Positions 13,101-28,100 of a DNA stretch of 64,000 bases are shown one piece after another. The notes under the pieces are model-generated. The model was not told the DNA's origin. It saw nothing but the letters and a program-made list of their open reading frames with translations, and made no database searches. The translations under genes were made by a program, and so were the position numbers. The stretch comes from Omphiscola glabra (taxonomy: Eukaryota; Mollusca; Gastropoda; Lymnaeidae): assembly GCA_964017045.1 (NCBI GenBank), contig OZ024808.1, positions 30,607,949 to 30,671,948 of the forward strand, given 5' to 3'. Position 1 is the stretch's first letter, and every line of letters begins with the position of its first letter.

Positions 13101-16100
13101 GTTTATAAATAGTTAAATTTGATTTAATAATCACGCATGAGAAAACTGATAATGTATTTTCCCCTTCTTAAAAGCAAAATAAATATAATTGATTGCTTTT
13201 TAAATTGTTAATAAAACAGAAAATATTTTAGGCTGCTTCAGAAGTGAAAAAATGTGGAGAGATCCTTCTGTAGAATACGAATTATTTGTTTCACGATTGT
13301 CCGATAATAAACAAAATAAGATAGGGTATGCGCATAGCAGATAGCAGAGAAATACGTCTTACAACTTTTAATGATGCTAGAAACGTAAATGCCCTTCCAT
13401 AAAAAGTTCTTTAAAAAAAAAAAAAGAAATGTTAATGTGTTTTCGCAATATCAGGTAGAAATTATGGCAGCGTGCCTGCCATTATCTCTATAACATCGGG
13501 TGAAATTTTCTAGTAGCTAATGTTAATGATTACCCGCACGATGATTACATTGTCCACCCCCAAACATAGATTGATAACTTCCTGGCTGATGTCATGGAGA
13601 AGGCGTACGAGCTCAGCTCCGAAGGCCTCATCAAAAGAACCCAGTTTCTGGAGGCCATCCTTGGATACAAGGACTTGACCAAAGACAGACAAGACATGTT
13701 TTACTGCTCAAACTGGACACATCTCTTACAGTCAGTTTCATGTTTAGCCTACATCAGTGGTTCTCAACCTGTGGGTCGCGATCCTTACACAGGGGTCGCT
13801 TAAGATAATCGGAAAACACATGTTTATGAAATAGCAACGAAAATATGGTTGGGGGGTCACCACAACATGAGGAAATGAATTCAGGGTCACGGCATTACAA
13901 GGTTGAGAACCACTGGCCTATAGCGTTAAATAGTTAAAATACTTTTTAAAAAACTAGGTTTCATTTACATGAGTTGTTTCAATTCCTATCAGTTTTTATC
14001 TCAATTTGTCATAGGCGAAGAATATTTTTTAAATGAGAAGTTTTTGGGCAGATTTGTAATAGTGTTTGTGTTTGTAGTCGTTCATTGGTGACGATACAAC
14101 TACGGCTATTGACACCGGAAGTAAGGAAAAATCTGAGAGATGTCGTCATCAATTGTGGGGCAGTATTACTGGAAGTGGACAAAGACGATAACGTCAACGA
14201 ATGTATGGAGCGCATAAAGACAAGAATGGCTGATCCAGTTTTTAAGGTACAACTGACACTGATTAATTTGCTAGAGGTGACATGATTATATTGTTAGAGG
14301 TGACATGATTATATTGTTAGAGGTGACATTGTTCGATGTGGCCCAGATTATAATGTTAGATGTGGCTAAGATTATAATGTTAGATGTGGCCCAGATTATA
14401 ATGTTAGAGGTACACGGATTATAATACGAGAGGTCACAGAGATTATAATGCTAGAGGTCACAGAGATTATAATAATAGAGATCACATAGATTATAATACT
14501 AGAGGTCACGGAGATTATAATGCTAGAGGTCACAGAGATTATAATGTTAGAGGTCACAGAGATTATAATGTTAGAGGTCACAGAGATTATAATGTTAGAG
14601 GTCACAGAGATTATAATACTAGAGGTCACAGAGATTATAATGTTAGAGGTCACAGAGATTATAACGTTAGAGGTCACAGAGCTTATAATGTTAGAGGTCA
14701 CAGAGATTATAATGTTAGAGGTCACAGAGATTATAATAATGCTAGAGGTCACAGAGATTATAATGTTAGAGGTCACAGAGATTATAATACTAGAGGCCAC
14801 AGATATTATAATACTAAAAGGTCAAGAGATTATAATACTAGAGGTCACAGAGATTATAATATTAGAGGTCACAGAGATTATAATGTTAGAGGTCACAGAG
14901 ATTATAATGTTAGAGGTCGCAGAGATTATAATGGTAGAGGTCACAGAGATTATAATACTATAGGTCACAGAGATTATAATGATACACTACACTGATAAAA
15001 ACGGGGAAAGTCCTCCTGATTTCAGCCATGTGATTATTTCCTGAGTATAATGGCAGAAGTGATCATGATTATACGGCATTGCACCAGCATATGTAGTGTT
15101 CGGGAGGTTTGGAAGATTTGATGACGTTGCTGTTTTGTCTAGCACTCAACTACAAGTCGATTGTTTCCCTTGAAATGACACTTTCCAGCTCAATATTTGC
15201 CAGACTTGTGTTTTTTTTTTTTTATTCCTTAATGCCCCCACCCCCCCACCACAAACAGAACAGGGCAGTGGTCACCTACAGCGCCAACGCAGTTGTTCAA
15301 CTGATCCAGCTGGCAGACGAGTGTAGCGTCACCAGCTCCATGTTACTTCCGGGCGCATTAAATGTTTCCCACTCCGCCATGAGAGGTCCCGCAGTCTCCA
15401 AACTTGGGCCCGATACGCTGGGTAAGTTGTGTTTCAGAGAGCCGCCCCTGGGTAAGTTGGGTTTCAATGAGCCGCCCCTGGGTAAGTTGGGATTCAATGA
15501 GCAGCCCATGAACCAAGTGCTGACCAGGTCGGTTTTGGTGTCTATTAGTATTAGTCATTGCTAAATGTGACGTTGGGCTGCTCTGTGTAACGTGACACTG
15601 CTCTATTTTAAGTGAAACGTCATTTATATTGTGTTGTATCATTTATTATGTGTTGTATCATTTATAATGTGTTGTATCATTTATTATGTGTTGTATCATT
15701 TATAATGTGTTGTATCATTTATAATGTGCTGTATCATTTATAATGTGTTGTATTATTTATAATGTGCTGTATCATTTATAATGTGTTGTATCATTTATAA
15801 TGTGCTGTATCATTTATAATGTATTGTATCATTTATTATGTGTTGTATCATTTATTATGTGTTGTATCATTTATTATGTGTTGTATCATTTATTATGTGT
15901 TCTATCATTTATAATGTATTGTATCATTTATAATGTATTGTATCATTTATAATGTGTTGTGTCATTTATCATGTCTTGTATTATGTCCAATCTACTGTTA
16001 CCAACGGCCCGACTAAACTTTTAACTTACTCGCATCTGATCCAAGGTGAGTGTGTGGTCGTGTTAATGATGGATCAGTTGGCGCAGAAAGTCGGCACAGA

Positions 16101-19100
16101 TACTCTGAAACCGGAAATGGCCGAACAGTTAGCGGCCTCGCTGGTCGAGCTGCTGGTGTCAGACTTTCGTTACGAGCGGAGCTCACTTGAAGGACGGGGG
16201 CTCAAGGAGGCATTCGACACGATGTCGGCACGTCTCAGGTTTGAACAGTAGACTTCCGACTGGAACATTAGACATCCGCCTGCAACATTAGACACCCGAT
16301 TGCAACGTTAGACATTCGACTGCAACATTAGACTTCAGACTTCAACAGTAGACTCCCGACTGCAGTAGTAGAATTTAAACTGTAATGTTAAACACCCGAA
16401 GGCAAAATTTCCATTTTATCTACCGTTGATCAATTATAAATTTTACTGCAAAGATAGAATGGTCATTGCAATCTACCAAAAAAAAACGACATAATTACAC
16501 CTTCGACAGCAATATTGACTTAGGGTTAGCGTTACTCGGTTAGGGTTAGGGTTACTCGGTTAGGGTTAGGGTTACTCGGTTAGGGTTAGGGTTACTCGGT
16601 TAGGGTTAGGGTTACTCGGTTAGGGTTAGGGTTACTATCGTTATGCTAGGGTTACGGTTAGTGTTACTCCCGTTATGTGTGACACAAAAATTGAATAAAA
16701 TCGTATTTCTTATATGAAAAATGCATCCGTGCCTATTGGAGAGATCGGACTCTATTTGCGTGTTTTGGAGTTTTTGTTTCGTTGACACAAACATTTCTCC
16801 CACGTAGGCTTCAGTCAAGAAAGTAATGCGACAAAACCTTCTGAAAACATCAAGTGCCCAAATGCTGTAATGATCATTTAATTTATTTATGTGTTGTTTA
16901 AAGAAATTTTTGTAATGCAAGGTGCTACTATCTTCCCAACACTAAAAAATTCAACAAGTTAGGGTCTTCCTTTCTTTCACGTGCGAACATCTACCGCAGT
17001 AGGTATGTTTACCGAGGGCAGTGGACTCTCCGTTGTTTAGGTGTTACCATCACAATATAAATCACAAACTCCAGTGTTACAATCTCGATATTACCACAGT
17101 TCGATAGCTTCGCCGTCTAGGGGGGTGTTCAATGACTTAAAAACCCATTGATTTATGTCAAATGTCTCTTTATTAAATAAACAAGTCCAACATTTTAACA
17201 CTCCTTTAATAAAGTACCCCATCACTGCTATTCAAACCATAACAACTTTTACAACGTCATTTCCCATACCAAAATGCGTCACAAGATACCAAGTACATAG
17301 AAACAGCTACACAAATACTCTCAACACCAAACACGCACACACAAAACCTATCACGATCAAAAATTATTTTTCCATATCAAACATTCACGCCCCTAAATCT
17401 AGTTCACAACACAAGGTTGGAGACAATGTCAAGCATATCTCCACCCCCACCCACCGCGACTTTTGGGTTCTGAGTTTAAAATGAAAATGCTACAAAAATA
17501 AACTGGCCCTTTCATTTCAAGCTACCATTGACCATTCTCAGAAATGGAAAACATGAATCTATTGTGTTTGCGTGAGAGTACCAATTACAAATCTCTACAC
17601 CCTACATAAAACTTATAAGCCCAGACTTGCTTCCTTTTAGACCAAAACATTTGTATCTGTTTAAGAGATACAATTCAAAATTGTACTGTTCAATTTTTGG
17701 TAGATTAAAAAGTTTTAAGAGATACAATTCAATACTGTACAATTCAATTTCTGGTAGATTAAAAGATTTGAACTTCGCCGCCTGCGAGAACATCTTAGGT
17801 TGCTTGTTCCGGACCCATCTGGCGATGTCGGTCAAACAGAGCAACAGCATGGAGAGCATGATCCAGCCTCTGTCCACTGTCACGCTGGACCCCGAGCAGA
17901 TGATCAGTTTCCTGAACTTGGTCTCGCAGGCCTATTTCACTTTCGTGGCCACCATGGCGCTCAATGTCGCCTCGTCCGGGCTGAAGGTCGATGAACCTGA
18001 CGACATTCAGATTCTCTACGTGTGGAGGAGCATAGCCCAGCTAGCCAAGGAGGTAAATGGTTGGGGGGGCATAGCCCAGCTAGCCAAGGAAGTAAATGGT
18101 TGGGGGGCATAGCCCAGCTAGCCAAGGAGGTAAATAGTTGGGGGGGCATAGCCCAGCTAGCCAAGGAGGTAAATGGTTGGGGGGGGCAAAGCTCAGCTAG
18201 CCAAGGAGGTAAATGGTTGGGGGGGCATAGCCCAGCTCGCCAAGGAGGTAAATTGTTGGGGGGGGGCATAGCCCAGCTAGCAAGAAGGTAAATGGTGGGG
18301 CGTGGTGAATGGTTGAGTGGGGGTGACTGCTGGGTCGTGTTGACTGGTGAAGCGCGATGAATGGTGGGGCTTGGTGAATGGTGGGCGTGGTGAATGGTGT
18401 GCGTGGTGAATGGTGGGCGGGGTAAATGTGAGGAATGATGACTGGTGGAACGGGATGAATGGTAGTGTGTGGTAAAAGGTTGATTGTGGTGACGGGTGGG
18501 GCGTGGTGACGGGTGGGGCGTGGTGACGGGTGGGGCGTGGTGACGGGTGGGGCATGGGTTGGTGAACTATTAAGAAGCTTCGCACCTCTATTTTATTAGG
18601 TGAAATGGTAGGCGGGGTAATATGTCTTTGTAGTTGATGGGGAGGGACGGAGATTCGGGTGAGAGAAACAAGAGCTCCAATTCGCTGGAAGGCGCATTCC
18701 ACTGGGGTTGATAACAATGGATCGGGGTGTACCTTGGGGATCCGAATACACGACCTCTTGGATATATGGTGACAACTTATCCATTGCAACCATTGTAAGA
18801 AGAGGACAATGCCCCATAGGCATTTGGTTTGAGAAGCGGTGTAACCAGTTAAGTAATCTATGCACGGCTTATGTTTGAAGTGCATATTGTGTGGTGTAAG
18901 TGAGATGCGGCAAAGTCTACGACCGGGGCGTCTAAAACTACAGCTGATAACACCAAAACTCAAAATAATGTTTGATCATTTTATTGGTGTAAGGGGGCTG
19001 ACAATTTGACAAAACATGCATTTATAAGAATCCCAATTACACCGCAGATTTCACCAACTATTTCAGAAAAACAAATGAAAATATTACGCACCAAACACAT

Positions 19101-22100
19101 TTGCGATTTTTTTTTTAATGAATCTCGAGCGCAGTTAGCGGGAATATCATTTCGTGAAATGAGTGTCATTATATTCCTTTCACCTTTCAGTGAAAAATGG
19201 TGATTTTTTGGGGTTATGGTTAGGGGGTGGGTCGTAAAATTTGATAGAATGTGTTGTAATTGGCAACAAGTATATGTGCCACGATTCAGTTCGATAAGTT
19301 GACAGGAGGTAGGTCAATTAGCCGTGCGAAGATTTTGTCTCACATCCAAAAACACACAAACAAAAGCAGAGCTTCTATAAAGGATTACAAAAACAAGAAA
19401 GCAACGTCTCCGTCTCTCACTGCATGTCATTTAACTATTGATGTCCATTGCCTTTAGGGGAGGTTTGTTATCAAAGAGTTCCTGAGCTCGAAGCCGATCA
19501 CTGCCAATTATTTGGTACTGAAGTCTGACTCGACCACTGTCCAACGGTTGGCTTACACCGTCATGGGGCAACTGGGGGACGCCGCCCCAAGCCAGGAACG
19601 CAGCGAGGAGGATTACTCAAGCCTGGACGGCCCTAAGGTACATGACGTCATCTACGTGTTCAATTTTTGCCTGTCTTTTTTGCGATTTTAATTGACCAGG
19701 TTTTACCCGCGACGCCAAACGCGTTCTATAAATTAAGCTTAACAGATTTTCTGGATGCCAAGTAGGTACACAAAGGTTCACAGCAACCGGAACCATACGG
19801 GGGAGGGGGTGGTGGTGGTGGTTGTTCTTGACTTTTTGGACCCCCCCCCCCCCCAAAGAAAACTCTTTTAGCCCCTATTCCCATAAAAACATCAAAGAAA
19901 TCAAATAATTTAATAAATGATTGTCACGTCACAGGAATGTTTAAGTTTAGAGCACCGACAGTTTGGCCAGCCCAGTGGTCCCATATATTTGTCATTCTGG
20001 GTGCCATGTTGCCCTCGGGCAGAGCCATGACAATGGGGCAAAGTGGGCAGTCACAGCGGGCGACAAAAACTTCTTAAGATAGGTTCTTAATTAACATATC
20101 AAATCCCATATACTTCAGAAAGACGAGTGGAAAAGGGGAGGGGGGGCTCAAAAATCGTGGGCACTTCTCTATAAATTATGTGGAACTATTTTCCGGCTTC
20201 GCCCCTGGTTCAGCATTTCCTCCGCAGCGAACCCAGGAGCTGGAAACATTATAGGAACCACTGAACTAGCACAACGAAGACACGGTGGACGAAATATAAC
20301 TGTAATATTGCTACTACTGAGTACTACTGAAGCGCTATCTGGCTGGTTCATTTGGCAACATTAGGAATAGTTCCTACAAAACATTGCGTGATATTTTAAC
20401 AACATTGAAAATGTAAATATGCTATTTTTAGCCTGTCAAATGGAGCTGAAACTATTCAGGGCGCTGCCTTTGCGGAGAAATAAGATGAGACAAATGGAAA
20501 TAAGATGAGACAAATGGAAATAAGATGAGACAAATGGAAATAAGATGAGACAAATGGAAATAAGATGAGACAAATGGAAATAAGATGAGACAAATGGAAA
20601 TAAGATGAGACAAATGGAAATAAGATGAGACAAATGGAAATAAGATGAGACAAATGGAAATAAGAGAGGAAAGTCTTCGCGGCCAAAAGTACGGATAAGC
20701 CGGACGACGAGAGGAAAATACGGACAAATACGGGCGCAAAAATTAGTACGGACAAAAAAAAAAGGGGGGGGGGCGAAAAAAAAAACTGTCTGTACTAAAT
20801 ACGGACTTCTGGTACCCCTTTATAAACGGTGTCCATTGATAGGTGAAAGAGATTAGTGGCAATATTCTAGCATTAATTTCAGTTGTTATCGGTCGACTGA
20901 AAGTGTACTTGCCTAACTAAATATTGCATCATTTGTAACACTTTTTTAAATAAACAATATATATCAATTGACAAACTTTATACATTTATATATACAACCA
21001 ATTTTTTCAGTTCAGCTTCTGGTCGTGGGGCCGTCTGTATTGCTGGTCAATTTTGACACAATTGTTATTTAAAAAGTAAATCACGTGACCAGATGCTAAA
21101 ATACTATAGGCCCAGTTCAATTTGATGGTCAGAAAAAGCTAACTCCAAAACATTGCCCTTTTTAAAGCTACTTGAGCTATGGACAGGGTCAACTAAACCC
21201 ACACACACTGGCTTTTAAAGGGGGTGTGGAGGGGAAAGTCTGCTCCGGGCAGCAATTTGTTTTTATTGTTGGGGAGGTAATTTAAGCCAACTCAAGAATT
21301 TCTCTTGCGGACGGTTGCGGCCAAAATCTTGGGCCGGGTTGGAAGTTACTTACCCTAGCTACACCAATGCCTGAATGTCATTGACCTTATCTACACCAAT
21401 TCCCGGATGTCATTGACCTTATGTACACCAATGCCCGGATGTCATTGACTTTATCTATACCAATCCCCGGATGACATTGACCTTATCTACACCAATGCCC
21501 GGATGTCATTGACCTTATGTACACCAATGCCCGGATGTCATTGACCTTATGTACACCAATGCCAGGATGTTATTGACCTTATGAACACCAATGCCCGCAT
21601 GCCATTGACCCTATCTCCACCAATGCCCGGATGTCATTGACCCTATCTCCAGTAACGCCTACACAAGAAGCAGATCTAATTTTAAAATTGGTCTTTTCGA
21701 CTTCAGGTCTAAAGCCTTGATTCAACTGATCAGAATCCACGTCGTAAATGTTTTAATATAAACATCTGATATTTTCAGCGCCCCAAGATCACACACATCT
21801 TTCTCAAGTCTGTGCTCGGTGCAGTGCACAAAGTGGGTTATGTGCCCGTCAAAGACAACTACCCTTCGTTCAGGAAACGTCGTGGTATGCTCAAGAACTG
21901 ACCATATGTCAACTCATAAACATTTCTCATTCACAATGTGTCATACTCATTCTCAGGGTGTCATTCTCATTATAAATGTGTCATTCTCATTGTCAATGAG
22001 TCATTTTCAATGTGTCATTTCAATCTCAATGTGTCATCCTGAACGTGTCATTTTTATTCTCACGGTGTACTTCTCAAGGTGTCATTCTCATGATCAAGGT

Positions 22101-25100
22101 GTCATTCTCATTATCAAGGTGTCACTCTCATTATCAAGGTGTCATTCATCCTTCACTGCGACTTTCCTCAAGGAGAGGAAATTATCATTTATGTCATGGA
22201 ATTAGTTTTTTTAAACCATGGGGATTTGTTTGAGTGTCATGTAGATGTCATTTATTGAGACCACGGTGATGTGCTTGAGTGCCATCTAGATGTAATTTAT
22301 TGAGACCATGTTGACGTGTTTGAGTGTCATCTAGATGTAATTTATTGAGACCATGGTGATGTGTTTGAGTGTCATTAGGATGTCATTTATTGAGATCACG
22401 GTGATCTGCTTGAGTTTCATGTAGATCTTGATTTCGAAGAACCTGAACTTAGTAAGGTCACATGACCATCAGACGATTTTGTGCATTTCAAACCATGGAC
22501 ACTGAACAGAGAAATTCAGATGTTTGTTTCAAAAATAATAATATTCAATTTAGAAAACAGAAATTATAATATAAGTGAAGCAAACAAATAATATAATAAT
22601 AATAATAATAAAGTTCATATACAAAACACGCTTCATCTGTAATTTAGGCTCGAGGCGCTATTAAAATACAAAAATCAACAATACAAACTCTACATACAAG
22701 TCAATATGCCTAGTCAATGGAATTTGAAATAATTTAAACAATGAGTGTCTTTTATTGTAGAGTAAATCGACTCATCACTTCATTAATTCTAAGCTGTTGT
22801 CTTGTACACGGATGAGTTTAAAATAGGACATGAAATTTGGGAAAGTTGGAGTCTCCCATTCGTTGATTAGTATGTTGGCTTCCCTCGTGCTCCTTTTGCA
22901 AGTGTCCTCAAATTGCCAAATTACATCTGAAATTGTTACCAAATAAATCCACGGAGTCGACTTTTAAATAAAATAAGTATTTGTTGATGTAAAAACTCAA
23001 AATTTGATGAAAATCTGACATTAAAGAAATTACTTACATTTAAAATTGGTTATCTATTCATTTAGGAGAGAGGTAAACGAAAGGTGAGATAAGCTAAAAG
23101 TAAATTGTTTATCGGGTAATAAAAAAAATACTTATTTGGATACATGCGAATAACTAGCTAAATTAATTTTTGTGTGCACTTAGATTCTCTTCTTGTGGAC
23201 GGTTATTTATGGTAATTGTCCTCAATATCAAAGCCCGCTATGTCTTATCCTTAAGCATTTAGGGCTACACTTTTGGCTATTCAGACTTTTACTTTTTTAA
23301 AAAGACACTTTTAGTCTAACGTTCCGTCGGTCATTTATAAAACAAGTATCTCTTCTTGTGAATGTGCTAAATGTCCACGCCCACAGAGGACGACGAACCC
23401 ATGGACCTGGAGGACGAGCTGAGAAGTCGGGCAACACCAGACTCCATAGAAGCCGTCATAAGGAAGGAGCTCATCTTTTCCTTCAAGGAAATCGGGGACA
23501 AGCTGGTCACACCCGAATCTCTCAAGCGACTCGCTCCCAAATTAGCAGACTACCTGGCCAGCACGGTGTTCCTCCTTGACAGGTTGGTCCTTTGCGGTGG
23601 CCAGTTCAGGACAGAGGCACTTGAGAATTTCTGTGAAATATAAACGAAAAAAACGAAGAGCACCATACACGTTTTGCTCTTTAATTGCCCCCCCCCCCTT
23701 TTTCCCAACTTTTTTACTGCTATTAATGTGTGATTTATTTTATTGTGCTAGATTCAAAAATTCATACATTAATGAAACCTTTACATAAAATATTTTTTTT
23801 AAAATTATACTTAGCCATGTAGATGAATTATGTTTCGGTAATATAACGGTCCATGAATTGTTAAGGACTTTCAGTTAATTCACTTAAAAATATAAGAACT
23901 AACCCACCAAAACATCTTTGACTCCCTACTCTCTGACACAGATCATTGACCTTTAAAAGGAATATGTGAGTCAGTTTCCTCATTGGTTGCGGGCATGCGC
24001 CTCTTTCACCCCACACGAAAGGCAGCCCCACATCGATAAGAAGTACAGTTCCGTTGCCACGCTAAAGAATTAATTTTACGAAACTTGCTCAAGAAAATTC
24101 CTTGTCATTATAAACAAACAAAGAAACAAACAAACACAGCTGCTGTATCATTATGTAACTAAATTGTTTCCTTAATTTAAACCGTTTTCACGACCCACAA
24201 TCCTGATGAGATACATTCGTGTTATACAATCATGTGATACAGTCATGTGATACAATCATGTGATACACTCATGTTATCATGGCCGGCCCTAACAATTGCG
24301 GGGCCCTATGCGAAACGGATTGCGCGGGGCCCAGTCTGGGTAGGGATAAGGCTGATATTCTACGATTATTTTAAAAGTTGCGATTTTTTCGCTGTAAAAA
24401 ATGGCTTCCGAATCTTTGGATACAATTTTGAAAGAATTTAGGCCTAATGAAGCTTCACTATTTCATAAATCTAGCAGCGATAGTGAAGAATCTGACCTAT
24501 ACATGATTGTAGTTATAATGGTTTAATTTAATAATTTACACCTAGAATTAGCGCGGGGCCTATGAAAGTGCGGGGCCCACTGCGGCCGCGTAGGTTGCAG
24601 AGCCAAAAGCCGGCCATGCATGTGATACAATCATATGATACAATCTCTTCATGACAGGTTTGTCATGCTGCTATACGAGAAGCTTTGGGACACCAGGAAC
24701 GCACTGGTCAAGAAAAAAATCACACCACGTGACCTGCAGAACTACGTCATTGGGGAAAACACGGACTGCCTGTCTCCTCTCCAGCTGACACACGACGAGG
24801 CCATACAGCTGGTCACGCGCGCCATTTTTGAAATAGAAGCCGTGAAGACGTCAATGACGACACTGGCCAAGATGGCCGAGAGCCTCAGCCGCATCGGTCT
24901 CGACAACGGTGGAGTCAGAGGTCAGCCGCACGTGGTGCTGTCTTGCGTGCCGTCACATCTCGTGACGCAGCTGGCCAGGGCGTGCATGCTGACCACGCTC
25001 AGGACGCTGACGTCGGTCCTCAAGGGATCGTTGGACAAGACCATCTGGTCACCCCTCAGGATGTCCGTTTACAATGACGAGCAGAAATACCTTATATCCG

Positions 25101-28100
25101 CCTTCGTCATCGTGCACAACATCTTGTCGACCATCAGGAACGGCGTGGAGGAAGAGAAGAACCATCAGGGGCTGTGGACCCCCAAGTGTGTGGCCGGCAC
25201 CAAGGACGACTCGGTGCTCACGCTGCCCATTGAGGTCATCGATAAAGTCTTCGCTCGTATCGGCGGTGTGCTGGACGCTCTGCTGGAGAGCCCCGGCAAA
25301 GACTCTGAAGGTACAATGGCTTCGTATCTAAGCACTCACGTTTTCTATCATAAGTCTATAGCAATCTATTCACCCGTGTCATTGTTCTCTTAAGAATAAT
25401 GGCTACGCACCATCCGTTTATCCATCTCTTTATCCATCTCTTTATCTATCCCTTTATCCATCAATTTATCCTTCCCGTTTGGCATCCGTTTTTCCATCCT
25501 TTATCCATCCGATTTTCCATCCGTTAGTCCATCATTTTATCCATCCGTTTATCCTTCCGTTTACCCATTCGTTTATCCACCCGTTTATCCATCCATCAAA
25601 TCATAGATCTTTCATCCAAAAATGATACAGCCAAAACACATTTTTTAACAATCCATCCATCATTCCGTCTATTCATTTTTGTCTACCATCATCCATTTAT
25701 TAATCTATCCATTTATTAATCCATTCATTTATTCGTCAATCCATTTATTCATATATCCATCCGTTGTTCATAACTATAGAATAATATACGTCCCATTGCT
25801 CGATAGAGCACTTCTAATACGACACAATAGTCTTACCCACCTTTCGTCACCGTCAGATGACGTGTGCTACCAGAACAGCTGGACGTCATCGCCGACAGTA
25901 GTTGCCGAGAACGTCATCAACTACGTCATGAATTCCGTGGTTTACCGCGTGGAGATTGGGGAATTCCCTTTCATCCGCATAAACGATCTCTTCCGGTCTG
26001 AAAACACAGCCAAGTTAAAGGAAGAGAAGACTGCTCAGCCCGGGTCCACAATGGCGTCATACAATGTATCAGACAACAGGAAGAGGGACGTCAGCAACAA
26101 CTCATTAATCAACCCGTTGCTAAAAATAGAACAGGACGTTTCCCAGACAGTTTTAAACCACATCAGCATCGTCTTTGCGACCATTCACCAGCAACTGAAG
26201 GATGACGTGGACGCCGCGCTGGTGATGAACGTTGACTACGAGACGGAGCTCGAGGCGCGCGTTTTTATTGACGTCATCTTAGGGAAAGTGCGCAGTCACG
26301 CGAAGCGCAAAGACATCCGTTTTTTTAACTGCCCCCACAGAGCGGACAAGAGGGGTCATTTTGATGACCCGTTTGCGCCGGTTCAGAACTTCGGGGGTCA
26401 CCACGATGTCAATCCCTCGCTGTGCACGGCATCCTTCACGAGCGCTGAGCCCATATCCAGCATTGCATCATACATCAGTGGGCTGTTCGAGAGGATCGTA
26501 GACGAGAAGAAACAGGAAGGGGAGGATCTCGAAAAGACGGCCAGTCTGATCAGATCGATCATCAAAGCTTGTCTAGCAGCCGACAACAAGTTCGTCAGTC
26601 CTAAAGGTCAAGGTCAGGACGGGGTAATGATCGCGCAGATTTCAAGATCGGACGCCGTGTGTGTGCTCGTGATTGAGATCATTCTGAACGAACTTTTCGA
26701 CCGTCTGCGGTGGTGCAAGAAATGCGCTGACGAATCTTTGTTTAAGAAAACCTCACATCCGTATCTGTGCAGCCGCACCTTCAAGGAGCCCGACCCGCTG
26801 GGGCCTTATTATGCTGAAGTAATGGACAAGGAAAGGCGGTTGTCCAATTTTATCAACGTGGAGACGACGACCTGCTTGTCCAAGATGACCCACGGACGGC
26901 AGGGCTCCTCGATAATAATCGACAGCTCGTGCAAAGGAGAGAGCTCTGTCCGCACGAAACCCAGCTCGAGCTGCCAGAGCGACAGGCACAAAGCCGAGCG
27001 TTCGCGAGGGACGGAGGCCGATGTGATGACGTCGAAGAAGATCATCAGCAGGGTCAGCGAGTGGAGGCGCAACATCCAGGCCACGTCTGCCGCCAACAGC
27101 CTGGACACGACCAAGAGCAGCTCCTCGCTGTGGAAACCGAAAACAAGCAAGAGGCTTTCTCAGATGAACGTGTCGCAGAATAAGTTGACCAAGGCTGACG
27201 TGAAGACCAAGTCAGGAGTGAAGCCCATTAGCACAACAGTTAAACCTGTCGGGAGAGTTTTAAAAGAGAACCACCTCAGTGGCGTAGTCCAGAGTTCAAA
27301 GCCGTCTCAGGTGCCAAAACGTGGTGCCACCGTGAAGTCTGTCAAGGATGCTCAAGCCGTCAGCAGGCAAAGACCCAAGCCGACTCCGCTTAAGAAGGTT
27401 TCCATGTCCGAGAAACCCTTGAAGAAATCTACTCGAGGGAAAGTCAAGGACTGGATGATCTCACCCGGCCTGCACCAGGAGCGTGTCGTCGAGGTCATCT
27501 ACCACATACCGGTTACAAAACCGCAAGGGGGAGACGAGAATATACCCTGTAAATCCGACGCTGGAACAGCTGAGGAATGTCAGCCTGTACGAGGCGACAG
27601 CGACACGGATGCGGACTACTCGAGTGACGAGAATAAAGAGAGTGATGATGCTCACGAGGTAGAGGCAACACATGTCGATAAGGAGGAGGAGAAATGTGAC
27701 GACGGCGTGGTTGTAACTATGGACTGCGCGGTCCCGATAGAGGTTCAGATCGATGCCAAGCTGCTCCAGAGCCTGCTCATGTCCCTGTTGTCTGAGGAGA
27801 TTCCCGATGTCACGAGTCTGGTTTATAAATGCTTTACTGTGGCAGAGCTTGGCGAACTGTCGGCTAGGGACGTGGCCCGTCTCCTCTCGTGCCTTGACCT
27901 TGCCGAAGGCAAATTGGAGCTTGGCGCTGTCGGCGAGGCGGAAAGATTGCTTGGTGGACAATTTGAGATGTCGGTGGCAAGCGAGCGGTTGGTCGGTGCT
28001 GCCACCAGCGTCTTCAAATACTTAGGTGAGCTCAATGCTTTCAGTAATTTTTGTCTCTGTGCAAATTTTCTTTTATTCGTTGAATTTCTAGCAAAACTCG

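Noticed and set aside
16515..16640. Chromosome end
   Set aside because: The TTAGGG-like array is short, interrupted by a spacer, and flanked on both sides by gene sequence.
17794..17796. Acceptor ATCTTAG for exon 9
   Set aside because: It would leave the wrong phase for the two bases left by exon 8. The AG at 17756-17757 fits.
26753..28035. Minus-strand and frame-shifted ORFs over exon 14
   Set aside because: The plus-strand frame is 722 codons long and phase-consistent with both neighbours. The others are shadows.
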